DNA of 64,000 nt from Endocalyx cinctus. Lineage: Eukaryota > Ascomycota > Sordariomycetes > Amphisphaeriales > Apiosporaceae. Below the pieces are notes generated by a model. That model did no database searches, was not told where the DNA came from, and saw only the letters and a list, made by a program, of their open reading frames with translations. The DNA lies in the NCBI GenBank assembly GCA_001600455.1, contig BCKC01000007.1, positions 3,102,019 to 3,166,018 of the forward strand. The letters run 5' to 3'. Each line of letters opens with the position of its first letter. The stretch's first letter is position 1. Positions 36,819 to 48,794 of this stretch are shown here, in pieces. A program made the position numbers and the translations under genes.

Positions 36819-37356
36819 CATCGAGTAATAGTATATTTTTATTTCTTATTTATTTTATTTTTACTTTTGGACAACGGAACAAAAAAGGTCACATTTATGG
36901 AGTGTTTGGTTATGGCATTCGCATTTCTCATTATATACCCCCTTACATAGGCACGAGGAATGACTTACATAGCCTAGAATCATATTGTACATATCACAGG
37001 CACATATTGTAGATATAAAGGATCAACGAATTAGTTGAATATATAGAAGGAAAAAAAACCGTATAAATATGAATATTTTATTAATACTTACAATTTTCAG
37101 TGATTAGTGAGGTCGCAGTCATCCTTAGCTTTAGCATCGTCGCTTTTGACGAGCAACAAACTTGAAAGTGAAGGATGCTACTTTTCTGCACTACATATAA
37201 ATATACTTACATCTTTTTACAGACAGCTAGCTAGCTAAATATTTATATTAGTACGTTAGTATCTACATAAGTCATCATCATCATCATCTTCTTCTTCTTT
37301 CCACATCCGCCTCACAACTTCGGCTAGTTAAGCCATGCTTTTCCCCGTCGAGCACC
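36819..37356. other. Intergenic region
   Basis: Convergent 3' flanks of the transporter and the small Cys-rich gene. AT-rich, with ATC and TTC trinucleotide runs at about 37273-37300. No gene seen. Confidence 0.6.
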
Positions 37357-37590
37357 TCAGCAGGAGGAACATTTGGGACATTTCCCGGGCTTCGAATCAT
37401 ACGCTCTTCGGAGATTCTCGCAATGGCCGGTGCACTCTACGCCGTGCTCGATTTGAGCGGTCGGCGAGACGCAACCGCACTCGTCGTAGAGGTCGTCCGA
37501 GAGGACGCAAAGAATCGGTGTTCTTGTTTTGCAGTAGAGCTCGCCGCTGCGGGCGTAGATGTAGGTCTCGTTCGTGGTACTGCTAGGCAT
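37357..37590 (-). CDS. Small nine-cysteine protein
   Basis: A 77-codon single-exon frame with nine Cys: LYC, ILC, ECGC, VECTGHC and a terminal KCPKCSSC. It starts MPSSTTNETYIYARSGELYC and has no signal peptide or membrane segment, so it is probably cytosolic or nuclear. The CxC, CxxxC and CxxCxxC spacings would suit metal binding, though this is inference. The ATG sits after a clean ...AGACACAAA leader and about 110 nt from an A-rich stretch, as expected for a short fungal transcript. It is divergently oriented to the basic protein at 38481. Similar short Cys-rich proteins are often missed in annotation. The opposite strand also has an open frame, but it is Arg-dominated and looks like a shadow. 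Confidence 0.55.
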   Translation of the reverse strand: MPSSTTNETYIYARSGELYCKTRTPILCVLSDDLYDECGCVSPTAQIEHGVECTGHCENLRRAYDSKPGKCPKCSSC

Positions 37591-38480
37591 TTTGTGTCTT
37601 TTTGGGAGGGGACGGAGGGTTTCAGTGAAGAGGTTTTTTTTTTTTTTTTGGATTGGAAGTTGGTACTAATGGTATGGATAGGAGTATGGGATAATTATGG
37701 AAGATTGAATATGGTTATGTTCTGCTGATGATCGGAACGAAGGGGTTGGAGAAATAACTTGACAATAGTCGCGAAGTTACTCCTTTATGTATGGAAGAAG
37801 CCTTTAGAAAATATATTTGAATATTTCCGTTTAAAACAATTGCCATTGTCTGAAAATTTCCGTCGCCAAACCATCTTCGTGAAACGACCATACATACCTA
37901 GTTGAACATAGGGTGCTTTGTTATCTCTTTCTCTCCCTTTTTTTTCTTCTTCTACTTAGAAATAAAGAACTTCTTTTCAACATCCCAATTTTCCTTTCTT
38001 CTACAGCCCGCCTGGATCAAGAAAAGATCTAGGTAAACGAATGACGAGTATGAGAACTAAGAAGAACAATAATGAAAATGAAGGCACAAGAGCGACACAT
38101 AGAAAACAATAACCATTGTCGTTTTCTTTTCAACAAGAACTGGCTATAAATCCGTTTTCCTGCTCTCTAACAACCGCTGCTTTCTTCTCCGTCACCTACA
38201 CCATCCATCATCATCAAGACAGCGACTCATAACCCAAGTCTGGAAACTTGGACATCTTTTTTTTTTCATTTCTTCCTTTTACCTTATTTTGTCTTCTCTG
38301 TAATATTCTATTATCATTATCATTCCTCTTAATCATTTCGCTATTTTTATTTTTATTTTTTTTTTCAAGTACATACAATTTTCGCAAGGAAGAATCTATC
38401 GGATAACAAAAACTACCACCACAACCACAACCACCACCCAAAAACCCCGGTAAGTCAACCCCAGGATAAACCCACAACCC
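37591..38480. other. Divergent promoter region
   Basis: About 0.9 kb between divergent small genes. AT-rich with poly-T/A runs and an ACCACAACCACAACC stretch just before the 38481 start. No gene seen. Confidence 0.6.
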
Positions 38481-38957
38481 ATGGCCGCCAGCACCGCCCT
38501 CCACGAAATCGAGCATCTCCTCACCACCGCCACCTCCACCATAACCAGCTCTCTACTCGCCCCGCCATCCCGCACGACCCTCTACGAAGCCCTCGTCCTC
38601 GCCGACCGCGCCCTCGACCTAGCCCTGACCCTCCCCTGCCAAAGCAAGCTCGTGACGCGCTGCCGCGCCGTCCAGGAGGGATGCTACGCCGCCCTGAGGA
38701 GCAGCTTCGACCCGGCCGAGGCGTACGAGCGCAAGCACTTCGACGCGCACCTGCGTTCGCGGCGCGCCGGCGACGACGGCCGCGGATCGAGGTCGAGGTC
38801 GAGGTCGAGGTCGTCGGGTAGCAGGAGGAGGAGGCAGGCCGTCGTGTACGGGGTCGATCAGGGCGGGCACGTGCCGGAGGTGTTGCGGGCGCTGCAGCTC
38901 GAGGAGGCGTTGATGAGGAAGGTGAGGTTTGTGGATGGGGAGGGGAGGGGGAGGTAG
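38481..38957 (+). CDS. Small basic hypothetical protein with Arg-Ser repeat
   Basis: Single-exon 158-codon frame with a good start context (ACCCATGGCC). The first ~75 residues look helical (TALHEIEHLLTTATSTITSS, then ALVLADRALDLALTLP). Next come a basic stretch with an RSRSRSRSSGSRRRR run (~102-118), encoded by a repeated GAGGTC hexamer, and a C-terminal segment, GVDQGGHVPEVLRALQLEEA. No signal peptide or membrane helix. Very high GC at third positions fits a coding frame, but the antisense strand is open too, so the call rests on start context and composition. The RS-like tract is compatible with a nuclear or RNA-related role, without proof. Confidence 0.55.
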   Translation: MAASTALHEIEHLLTTATSTITSSLLAPPSRTTLYEALVLADRALDLALTLPCQSKLVTRCRAVQEGCYAALRSSFDPAEAYERKHFDAHLRSRRAGDDGRGSRSRSRSRSSGSRRRRQAVVYGVDQGGHVPEVLRALQLEEALMRKVRFVDGEGRGR

Positions 38958-39277
38958 GTTGGGTAGTGAAGAGAGTGGGTGAACTGGATGTATAGAATAA
39001 AAGAGATAGAATCATGTTTTGAGGTAGTACTACTCAACCGTACTTCGTGTGCTGAAATTTGACTAAATGTCTGTTTTCTTGTGATAATCTGTCGCTAGTC
39101 TGGCTTGACTGGCAACCTTGTATCCCGGTGATATAAATCTTCTATGTAGCTTCTCCTTCATAGAAAATTTACGTCATAATATAGATTCAGGGACGAAAGT
39201 CTTCCACTTCAAGAGGTATAGAATCCTTTTCTTTTTAGCTCGTAAGTATGGAAACTTGACATACTTATAAACCAGGT
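38958..39277. other. Short convergent intergenic region
   Basis: 3' flanks of two convergent genes; nothing else recognised. Confidence 0.6.
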
Positions 39278-40728
39278 TCATCCAGATGAACGCAGCACGC
39301 CCCAATCGCAAGCAACCGCCCAGCGACCAAGATCCTGAAGCTGTACTTCCCAAGTAGGTCTCGCTATTCCCACAACTGCGCCCTGGCGAACTATCACCTT
39401 CTCCCCCTCCTCATTATGCCTTGAACGACGGCCCGTACCCGTTAAAAGAACCTGCGCCGTCGCGCTATTATTATCACCGCCCTCGCTCCCAATATCCTGT
39501 TGCTTTTCCTCGCGAACCGATAAGAGCTTTATCCCCGACGAGACATCACCGCGTGCCTCGTCGACTCGTATTGTCGCGATCCAACTATCATCCCTATCAC
39601 CATCTCCTTCTTTTACTTCGGCCCGGTCGTACTGTGCACCGCCGGCGTTGTTAGCACCGACAGCACCGACACTTCCGGTACCTAGTTCTACGAGCCAACC
39701 ACGAAGTTCGGCAGCGAGGCCGTCGGGTAGATATTTCTCTCCCTTCTTGCGACCTCGTCGGTGGTGGGGTGAGAAATCTACCCCTGTAGGCAACGCCTCG
39801 CCAGGGTATCCTTCAGAAGCGATCTCGGCGGTTTTGAACCGTGGAGGTTGTCGAAACGTTGGCTGATTTTGTTTTGAGTGATCATTAATAGCGGCAGCGA
39901 TAGGACTGAGCGGGGTCTCATCGTCATCTTCATCTATTTCCATATCCTCGTCTTCCTTTCCTTCTTCGTCCTCTAAATTTCCAGAGTCGGAATCGGAAGA
40001 TTCTATGTGCATAATATTATCGTCACCGTCATTGTGCTTATGTTCAAAACTTGCTTCTCTGACGTCACTGTCGTTATCATAATTATTATAATCATCATCA
40101 TCATCAATAAAAAGCCTTGGGGTATTTTCAACCTCCGACTCCTCTATTTCCTCTTCCTCCTCAAGAGTAGGAGCGGACGAGATAGAGATGCGTCTACGCT
40201 TGGTATATGGCGCGTCTTCGCCCGGCTCCTCATCCGCGGCTTCAAAGCGGTGGGTTCTAAACAGCGGCCGCGGAGTAGGTTCATCTTTATCTCCATCGTC
40301 CCACTCGACGGAGAACAGCACGCGCGCGCCAGGATCGTTATTTCCGGACGCCTGAGAGGGCGGCGAGCTGCTATCGATATCGTCGCGAATAACGGTCTTA
40401 GCATTATTCCTTGCGCGCGGTCGATACGCGGCGGCTGCCGTGGGCAAAGACGCTGCGGGCGTCGTCGCCGATAAAGACGACGGAGGCAGGCGAGACGGAT
40501 CTGAGTTCCTGGGCGTGGAATGGACAGAGAACCTTGGCGTTGCTTGGAACTGCTGCGAACCCCTTTGATACGCGTTTGGCGTCTCATTCCTGGACTGCTG
40601 GGATCTCTTCGGTGCCAGAAACCTATGAGGCGTCGGCGTCTGATTTTATCTAGATCAGCATGGATGTATTCATCATAGTCACGTGTAACAACTAAAAGAA
40701 AGTAGCTTACGGCAGGTGGAGGAGTCAT
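39278..40728 (-). CDS. Acidic nuclear-type protein of unknown function, two exons
   Basis: A tiny first exon (40728-40711, MTPPPA) is joined at phase 0 over a 71-nt intron (GTAAGC...TCAG) to the main exon 40639-39278, giving 459 aa. The N-terminal part is Thr/Pro/Ser-rich (TPTPHRFLAPKRSQQSRNET). A potential nuclear basic cluster, YTKRRRISIS, is followed by long Asp/Glu/Asn-rich tracts (EEEEEIEESE, DDDDDYNNYDND, EDEDMEIDEDDDE). The C-terminal ~150 residues (LPDGLAAELRGWLVELGTGS, then VLLTGTGRRSRHNEEG, VIVRQGAVVGIARPTWEVQL and WAVACDWGVL) alternate hydrophobic strands and could be a small OB-like or other beta fold; this is inference. It lies in tandem with Mrc1 on the same strand. I do not recognise the family. 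Confidence 0.72.
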
Positions 40729-41382
40729 GTTCTCTTGACATCTATCTATGACGTGACGTGGAAAGTACCAAACGCGTTCAAGGCACTGGCGTCGTGGACG
40801 ACAAAGCGAGAATCTCAAAAGAGCTTTTCATATTTAGGAGTTCGCACTCTTTCGCGCAGCGCTAATATCTCAACAATGAGATGAATAAATAAACCTAGGA
40901 TTTCCCTTTTTTCCATGCAAGGAAAATAATCAGAATACCTTGTTGTGATGACGAGGTTGTTGGTGTAGACAAGTTTACGATGCTTGCCAGACGTTTGCCA
41001 GCTGAAATCTAGTATGGTCTTAGACGCGCAGCGCGTTAGAAGGAAACGCGGCCGGAAAATTCCCGGTAGAAGCCCCTAACCCCCCTGAAATATAATATAT
41101 AGCATATCACCAAAAGTATGTTTTCAGAGATTATCTTCTCATTGTCTTGAGTATTATTCACGATAATTTACGAGTATCCTACTGTAGGACCCTTATATAA
41201 AAACAGGTAGTCATAATCAACAGAATTACCAGTCATGATTTCCTTGGAACGCTCCCCAACCAATAAACTCCAGTCCATGCAACCCGCAGCAAGAACTCCG
41301 GTACCCGTAGAAAACAAAACTCCGATTGTTCCCCTCCGATCATTTTATTTCAAATATGAAATCATAAGCCACCCTTCGTGTC
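40729..41382. other. Intergenic region
   Basis: Separates the acidic protein promoter from the Mrc1 3' end. AT-rich, no gene recognised. Confidence 0.6.
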
Positions 41383-44300
41383 TTATTCAAATGTACCTCC
41401 ACCAAACAAACCACCCACCACACGTCCCCTACCCTCGGCACCCTTCCACTTCTTAGCCTCACGCCTCTTCTCCGCATCTTGGACCTTGGCCCTACGCTCG
41501 TTCTCCCTTGCAAAGTAGTTGATACCCGATTTCTTGCCTGCCGTCTTCTTGAGCTTAGCCTCCTCGCCGAAACCGCTACTGCTGCCTGATCTATTCAGCG
41601 TCGAGATGTTGTTGGTAGTAGTAGCCGGGGTCGATGAAGAAGAGGAAGAAGACGAATTGGACATCAACGAATTCGTAGTAGCTCTCCTGAGCAACGCGGG
41701 CACTTTAAACACCCCTCCGGCGGAAGAAGCCGCCGCGAAGGCGAGTGGTCCGTTGGTGTTGTTGTTCGACGAGGACCGCTTGAGGGACATGCGGTCTACG
41801 ACCACCGCCGCCGCATTGGCGTTTCTGCCGGCGTGCCTGTTTTCCTTGTTCGAAGACGACGTCGAGGGACGCTCGTTTTCGCTGTCGGAATCGACTTCGG
41901 TGGCTGGGATGACGGACCCTACCGACGCGTCCGGCTCGTCCAGGAGGCTGGACACCGTCCTTCGCACCTCCGTCAACGTGGATGGCCTGTCGCCTAAGCG
42001 CCGGATGCCGGGCGCCGGGCGTGATGAATGGCCATCCGTCCGAGTTCGCTTGCGACCCACGTTCAGTGTCGCGGTCGCTGCTGTCGGCTGGCTATCCGGG
42101 ATGGCCTTATCATCCGAATTCGGCTGCTGACTTTGACTTTCCCCGTCGGTGGCCTGAAGAGCATCCTCGGCGAAGTTCGCGTCAAATTCCCACTCGTCGT
42201 CGCTGTTGCGATCCTCGATACTCTTGAGGAAGGCGGAGTTACGAGGATTCTCGGCGATCTTGCCGATTCTTTCATCCGCGAACAGCGCCTTCTGCATTTT
42301 GGCGAATTGTCGACGCTTCATCCGTTTTCGCGCCTCGCCTCCGTCGTCAGAGTCGGAAAGATCGAAATCATTGTTTCCAGCACCACCTCGGCGTCGTTTA
42401 CGCAACATGCCTGTTGTAATATCGTGGAACAGCTTGTCTACCTGAGCGGCATCGGCTGCACGTTCGCGGTCCCTACAAGAGATGTTAGTATTTGATCGTG
42501 GCAAGGATTTTCATACACGTGGTATAACTTACGCAAACAGCCCAGCCAACTTGTCCTCGTTGAGATCGTTTCGCTCAGTGTCATCTATCATTTCTTTGGA
42601 GAGCTCTTCATCTTCCTCGCTCGAATCCTCACCATCAGCACCACCGAGGCCGGCATATTCGTCTTCGGATTCCTCAGCCTGCTCGTGGATCATCTCGGTC
42701 GCCTTGCTCTTCTTCTTATCGAACTTCTCTTGTAAACGCCTCTTTCTCTTGGCCGCTTTCTCCATCAACCTGAAGGCATTATCGGATGGAGTGTGGCTCA
42801 CACCGGATATGTCGGCAGTAGAAGGCTTAATGGTTGGGCTTCCGGGAGTTTCCTGGGCGGCATCGCCCCTTCGTCGCAGCTTACCCTTTCGCTTTACGAG
42901 GGGAGACTCCTGGATGTCATCTTCGTCATTCTGAGTGTTGCCAAGGACGACGGTATCGACGGTGGATTGTGGGAGGTCGATGAAGCGTTGCTTTAACGGC
43001 GAATAGTCTTGGAAGCCACCATCTTGGGTGGGCTCGAAGATATCTGACATCTGGGTAGCACTTTCCTGCATCAGACTATCGAAACCATGCACTTGTGACT
43101 GCGAGAAATGAAGCTTAAGCGCTTGTGTTTGAGATTCGTTCTTGTTAGCCGGCTGGCTGTCGAAGACCATGCCATCATTCTGGGACTGTCCAGCGGTGGC
43201 AGAGAATTGGGAATCAGGGAATTGATCAAAGCTAGGCATAAACTCTTGAGGAGATCCGGTCGCGGGGCCAGCTTGGCTATCGTCCATAGTTCCCGCAAAG
43301 ATTTGAGTCAAACCCATACCTGCGGGAGCCGCTACTGGGATTGGTAGTCCAGGAATGAAAGTCTTTGTAGCCGATCGCAAAACTGACATCGGTGCATTAG
43401 GCGAAGTTGTTGAAGGTGCTGAAGGAGATTTAGGGTGTGCAGTCCTGGGCCTTGGCGTTGCTTCGACATCATTCTCGTCCTCATCATCGGAGACAATATG
43501 AACATGCTTCTTTGGACGACGAGACTTGAAGGCTACAGGCTCATCTGCCTCATCTTCGTCTTCGACGGGCATTTCCTCGGCAACTTCGGTAGTTTCTGGT
43601 TCTTCAGAGTCGCCCTCTTCTGCTTCATCCATAAACATTGGATTTGCAGCAGCTGGCTGCTCATCTTCATTTTCCTCACCAGATTCGACATTCATCTCGT
43701 CGTCCTCGCTTCCGGCGCCCTCCTCTTCTTCCGAACCAGAGAGCTCTAATTCTTCGGGCTCCTGTTCTTCTCCGCTGTCCTCAAAGCTATCGTCGTCGCT
43801 ATCGTCCCAAGCCAGAGGATCAGCCTCGCCCTTCTTCTTCATCTCCTTGCGCGCCTTCTTGGCGTCTTCGCGCTCGCGCTGCATGATCTCTTCGACTTCT
43901 TGCCGCGCTCGAGCAACGATATCCTCGACCTGCTCCCGCTCCTTCTCTCGTTCCTCGGCGCTCTGGACGACGACACCTTTGGAACGAAGGAACTCCAAGC
44001 GGCGTTCGCGCTCGAGCTTCGCCTGAGCTCGGGCACGTTGCTGGAGATTCACCTGGAGTTCGGCAGTCGTCATGGAAGGCTTTACATTTCGCCCTTTTGG
44101 GTTGTCTTGGGACGGAGAACCGAGATGAGCGAGGTGGTGAAGCACGTTCATGGAAGTTGACGCCTCCGCTTTCTTTGCGGGCACCTTGTCGAAAATGGCG
44201 TCTAGTCTGCCCTTCTTCGTGGTCGTAATTTCTAACTCGTCATCGGAATCTATGGTGACTAGGTTTGCATGTACTGGGGGCATCTTGATTTTAACTTGTC

Positions 44301-45564
44301 GTTTCGGTTTAGCGACCTTTTTAGGTGATGACTTCAGAGCATCGGGCAGTGTCTCGGTGGCTACAGCTTTGCCCTTGTCCTGTCTTCTTGGTTGCTTCAG
44401 GGCAGCGAGAAGATCAGGTAGCTCATTCTCTTCCTCTTCAGTTATAACATTGAGAGCTTCGTTCGTGGTCTTCGAGCCAGTTGTAGCAGCGGGTACATCT
44501 GTCTTCTCTCCAGCTACGCTTGGTGGCGAGCTCGGTGGAGTTCCAGCCTCGGCCATTTCAACATCCGTCTGATGAGCCGAGCCTGGTGTGGTTGGTCGGC
44601 TCGAGCTAGTCAGTTTATTCTCGTTGGCGGCGGCCTCTTTTCTGAAGTTAAAACGCTCAAATAGCGAGGCCTTTGTGATCTTCTTTTTGGTTTTTGCTTC
44701 GTGAGCAAGCTGGAGACTTCGGCTCAAGCGCTGGGTCTCACGGTTCATCTCTTCGATGGCTTTCTTGCTGGCTTTGCGTGCGGGACGCGAAACCTCTTGC
44801 GTGAGTTTTCGACCGCCTTCGTCGTCTGTAATGTCGGACACGTCGTCATCGGCATCTGAGTCGGTAGATACCTGGTTGGCCATTTGATCCAGGCGTTCTT
44901 TTCGTTTACGTTCTTCTTCTGCTTCTCTAGCCATCCTCTCCTTGCGTTTTCTCTCCACGAGTGCCTTGAAGCGGCTACTCTTGCTAAGATCTTCTGGAAA
45001 TTCCTCCTCGTCTTCACTGTTTGTGTTTGATCTGGCAGGAGAATGGCTTGCAAGCGGCCGTTGGGGAGATGGAGAGACGAAGAGGCCGGGCGAAGGAGGA
45101 GCAGCATCTGAGACGGGTGCCGTCTCCGGCGTCTTGCTTCGGGCTGCTCTTATTATTCTCCGTCGCGGCATAGATATAGGGCCTTCTTCGTCTTCGTCGT
45201 CATCTACGTCGCGTCTCGCGTCGCTCTTTGGTGACGTTGCAGCAGATTTCGCGTCAGAGACGTGAGAAGCGAGCATACGAGCAGCCATTTTGCCACGAGG
45301 ACGAATAGGTACTTCCTCATCTTCGCTATCCTCATCACCATTATCTGTTGTATCATGTATTTGCTGAGCTTCTTGAGCTAACTTTCGGTTCGTGTCGATC
45401 GACTTGAAGAGTGATTTGGTATCAATCAGACCTGAAGCATCGTTTTCTGAATCTGAATTATCCACTGCTGCTAACATGGCCTTTATTTTGGAACGGGGTG
45501 TTAATTGTGGTGAGGAGGGTGCAGACACGTCCCTGGCTGGGGAGGACGAGCGTGTCGAAGCCAT
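41383..45564 (-). CDS. MRC1: Mrc1/Claspin-like mediator of the replication checkpoint
   Basis: Exon 1 45564-42533 and exon 2 42472-41383 join at phase 2 across a 60-nt intron (GTAAGT, branch ACTAAC, GTAG) to give 1373 aa. The splice rebuilds KLAGLFADRERAADAAQVDK, a hallmark of fungal Mrc1. Order: Ser/Asp-rich N-terminus with several SP/TP sites; a Lys/Glu-rich coiled coil (~505-580); a long acidic tract (~590-680); an SQ/TQ cluster (~750-850, with DSQ, GQSQ, FSQSQ, ATQ, PTQ), the expected target of Mec1/ATR; then the MRC1-like domain (~920-1070). The C-terminus has LRKRRRGGAGNN, RKRMKRRQFAKMQKALFADE and a Ser/Asn-rich tail. Role: couples polymerase epsilon/MCM at forks and relays the S-phase checkpoint to the Rad53/Cds1 kinase. 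The length is normal for a filamentous fungus. Confidence 0.93.
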
Positions 45565-46408
45565 GACGTGTGTAATTTGAATGTCTATCAGTATAGAATT
45601 ATATTAGAAAATAGTTGCTCGAGAAGTATTTAAGCAATAGTAAGACTCGATTAATTTTTTAAACATTCAAAAGAAATGTAAAAGTTTCGTATGAAAAATA
45701 AGTATGTAGGATTGATAAAGTTGTTAATGGGTGGGGGGCATATTTAATATGTAAAACTACGCGCTTTGAGACGCGTTCAATTCCCGCGTCGAGACGCCCC
45801 ACAAGCTATAGCTCTATTAGCTCCCCAACCCCCCTGCTACAGTACCTAAACAGCTAAAGTACTCCGTAAACTAAATTTAATTACCAAAGCTGTAAAGTAC
45901 CCATAATCATCATTTTTCATTGTTTATTCCTATTTGGTATCTTTTGGTATTTTTAATCAGGAAAGCTATAGATATATATAGATATATACAAATACCGGCA
46001 GTAGTATAGAAAACAATAGTTATCGAAATAAAGGGAGAAAATAAGAAAAGAAAAAAGAAAGAAACATCGAAAAAAGGGGTATCGTTAATAGAGATGCCCA
46101 ACCAACGCCGAAATTCACTCCGTGATCATTTTGGTAGCCTCTATACCAAGAAGATAGGACCTTTCTCCTTGCTCTAAACGCCATGATACCGAATGCTAAG
46201 TAATGAAGATGAGTGTCAAGGATGCCCTTGAACATAATACAGAATCCAGTTGGTAGTATGGATTATCAATCCCCGTGGAACTTGATGAGGAGTATTAATC
46301 ACTCCAATGGATGAGATGGGCATGCCTGCCGTAGCATGCCGAGCGAGGCATACCTATTTTTACCAGTCTCAAATGGTTTTCGAGCCTGGGTAAGAAGATA
46401 GAGTTGCA
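45565..46408. other. Intergenic region
   Basis: Promoter of MRC1 and 3' flank of ADA1. Contains an AGTACTCCGTA word at 45859-45869. No gene seen. Confidence 0.6.
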
Positions 46409-47959
46409 TTATGAAGCAGTAAGAACCGCATCCAGAACACCGTCAAGCGCCATTTGATCGTCGCCGCCTGTACCTTCCCATGTACAAGGTTCTTCATCGA
46501 TGTCCATGGGATCCGGGTGTGTATCGCCGTTAGTGAGAGATTGAAGATTGGTTCCGTTAACACCATCTTGCTCGGTCACTTCATACGCGATCGGTTTTCG
46601 ACCGTCAAGCCAGGTGTAGTTGCTGTGGTTTTCGAGCTCGCCATCTTTATAACCTTCCAAAATCAACCGTCTAATGGCAGGAAATGAACTAATGCCACAA
46701 TCACCAATGGTTACGGCCAATCGGAGATCAGCCATCCCAAGTGGTGGTCGTTCACTTGCCTCTTTGGCTTCTATAGGGAGGAGCCCATTTTTATCTCGTG
46801 ATAGCTCCCCTCTGGCAAATGCAGCCTCCTCCCGACGAATTTGTCGACGGTAGCTATGGGTCTGTATCCACGACGTACCCGCGGCACCGAACCCAATATT
46901 AACACCGTTACTCCTGGTTCTGCTATAAACTGTAGATAGAAACTCCTTGACAAAAGTCTCGGCCGCCGTGGTCATAAATGAAGCTACATCCGGTGAAGCA
47001 CCATTTACCAGACCAGACTCGTAACATATCGGGCGCATCCGAGCTTCGATACTTGGAGCGTCTGGAAATTCACCCGATTCCACTGCAAGGGGCTGTGCAA
47101 ACTTCTTCCGTATCTCCAGGTCCAAATCTTTATACCTCTTAGTATGGTGTCATATGCCAGCATAAATCATCAATTTGAACAGGGAACAACTTACTCATCT
47201 TGTTCAAGTTACTGACAGCGCTTGGGGGGTTATCCGGAACACGTGTAGGTTTGGCTCGGTACTGCTCGGTAAACATATCCGTCATAACTTCGAAGGGGTC
47301 GAACTGGGATGATTGTCAGCAAGGAAAATTATACAATGCTCAGGGACTGGTTCTCACGTCATTTTGTACTAAATCTTTTATACGCCTTCGATCGCGACTA
47401 GGCAATTGCATAACCTCTGATTTTAATTTTCTCTCGGCGGCATCGCCGGTAACAGGCTTTGCACCGGCATTGAGTGCAGGCTTGTCATTGGCAGAAACCC
47501 AAGGTGCCGGCGCCTGGTCGGGCATCTCCCTCGTGAGGTTGCCATATAATGCAGCAAGAAGCTGATTGTGCAGATGTACTTTTTCGCCATTGGGAGAGTA
47601 GAGTATTGGATCGATGCGGTCCGTGTATTCAACTTGATTCAACTGGCCTATATTACACAAGTAGATACACAGCTTAGCATCAGATGCATCAAAACAATTT
47701 CGTAATATAAATATGGTAGTATAAATAACAAACCTAATATAAATCGTGTTGTTGATTCTTTATATATATTCCATTGTTCATTGCCAATGGTGGATTTTAA
47801 GGCGGTGTATAAAGGTTCTAAATCGATGCGCGCCGGGATGATTTGACTCGTCTTAGTGATTTTTTGCGAAGTCGGTGCAGATACTGTTATTGATTTAAGA
47901 ACAGGAGTCGTGATAGGTGCAGAAGGACGACTTAAAGCCGCCGGATCTATGTCGGGCAT
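46409..47959 (-). CDS. ADA1: SAGA complex subunit Ada1/Hfi1
   Basis: Four exons: 47959-47734, 47647-47358, 47303-47195, 47127-46409 (phases 1, 0, 1; all GT-AG), giving 447 aa. The N-terminal block [20 protein letters not shown], continuing [18 protein letters not shown] across the first splice, is the typical start of the SAGA-Tad1/Ada1 domain. It is followed by [19 protein letters not shown]. The C-terminal half has [17 protein letters not shown], a histone-fold-like stretch, [20 protein letters not shown], and [20 protein letters not shown]. Ada1 pairs with Taf12 and is needed for SAGA integrity, so it acts as a nuclear transcription coactivator. It shares an 835-bp divergent promoter with the GCP3 gene. 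The donor of intron 1 (GTTTGT) is weaker than the others. Family call firm; exon ends come from phase logic. Confidence 0.9.
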
Positions 47960-48794
47960 GATGGAAGTTGGGTGAGTTTATGTGGACGGTGAGCCAAAAA
48001 ATATTATTAGTTAGGTAATATGGTTGACTGATGGTATTGATATATCGTGATGTGGACAAGGCGCGACTTTTTGGTGGAGGCTGATTCAATTCCCTATTTA
48101 GACGTCTCAAAGATGTCGCGTGGGGGTTTCTACCACGACACACCTCAAAAAGAGGAATGAATCCTCATTCATTAGGTGCGGCTAATCAAGGCGATCGTGA
48201 TGATAATTTTAAAATGATAAAATTAGTACGTTTAGGTGTTGAAATTTGATGAAGAAGCCTTCTTTGAATTTCGCTATATACAAAGTAGGAAAATAAGATA
48301 GTAGGTCATCTAAATAACGTGAAAGACAAACGACTGACACAGCTGACTGCTAGTCACAGGAAAAACTTACGGCGTAACAATTTAGTGTCAGAATTTCTTG
48401 AAAGTATGTGACAAGTAACACCGTTACAGATTACTTATGTACCCCCACATTATTTCATATCCACTATTCCCTCTATATTAATGTACCTGTTGAACTACTA
48501 AATACCTACTAAATACAGTGGAATATAGAGAGCTGAGGTCCTGTAAGCCCCATACTATCATTACCCCAACCAGCCCAACCTACTTTTGATGTTACTTGAT
48601 ATCTCATCAGCCCTCTTTCCGACGCGACGCGACATGACATGATATGGTATGGTATGACAGGATATAACAACTTTTATATGCGCTTTCCATTGCAAGTAGG
48701 CAAATCTAATTCGAAGCTACGCATACGAACTTTGTGTTTTAAATTATATAAAACCCTCCTCAGATCAAAAGCATAGTTATAACAAAATGCGACA
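47960..48794. promoter_or_regulatory. Divergent promoter between ADA1 and SPC98
   Basis: 835 bp separate the two start codons. AT-rich, with a run of near-repeats of GACATGATATGGTATGG type at about 48630-48660. Specific factor sites cannot be assigned. Confidence 0.5.

Noticed and set aside
43526..44572. Ser-rich plus-strand frames opposite MRC1
   Set aside because: They are antisense images of the Glu/Asp codons in MRC1.
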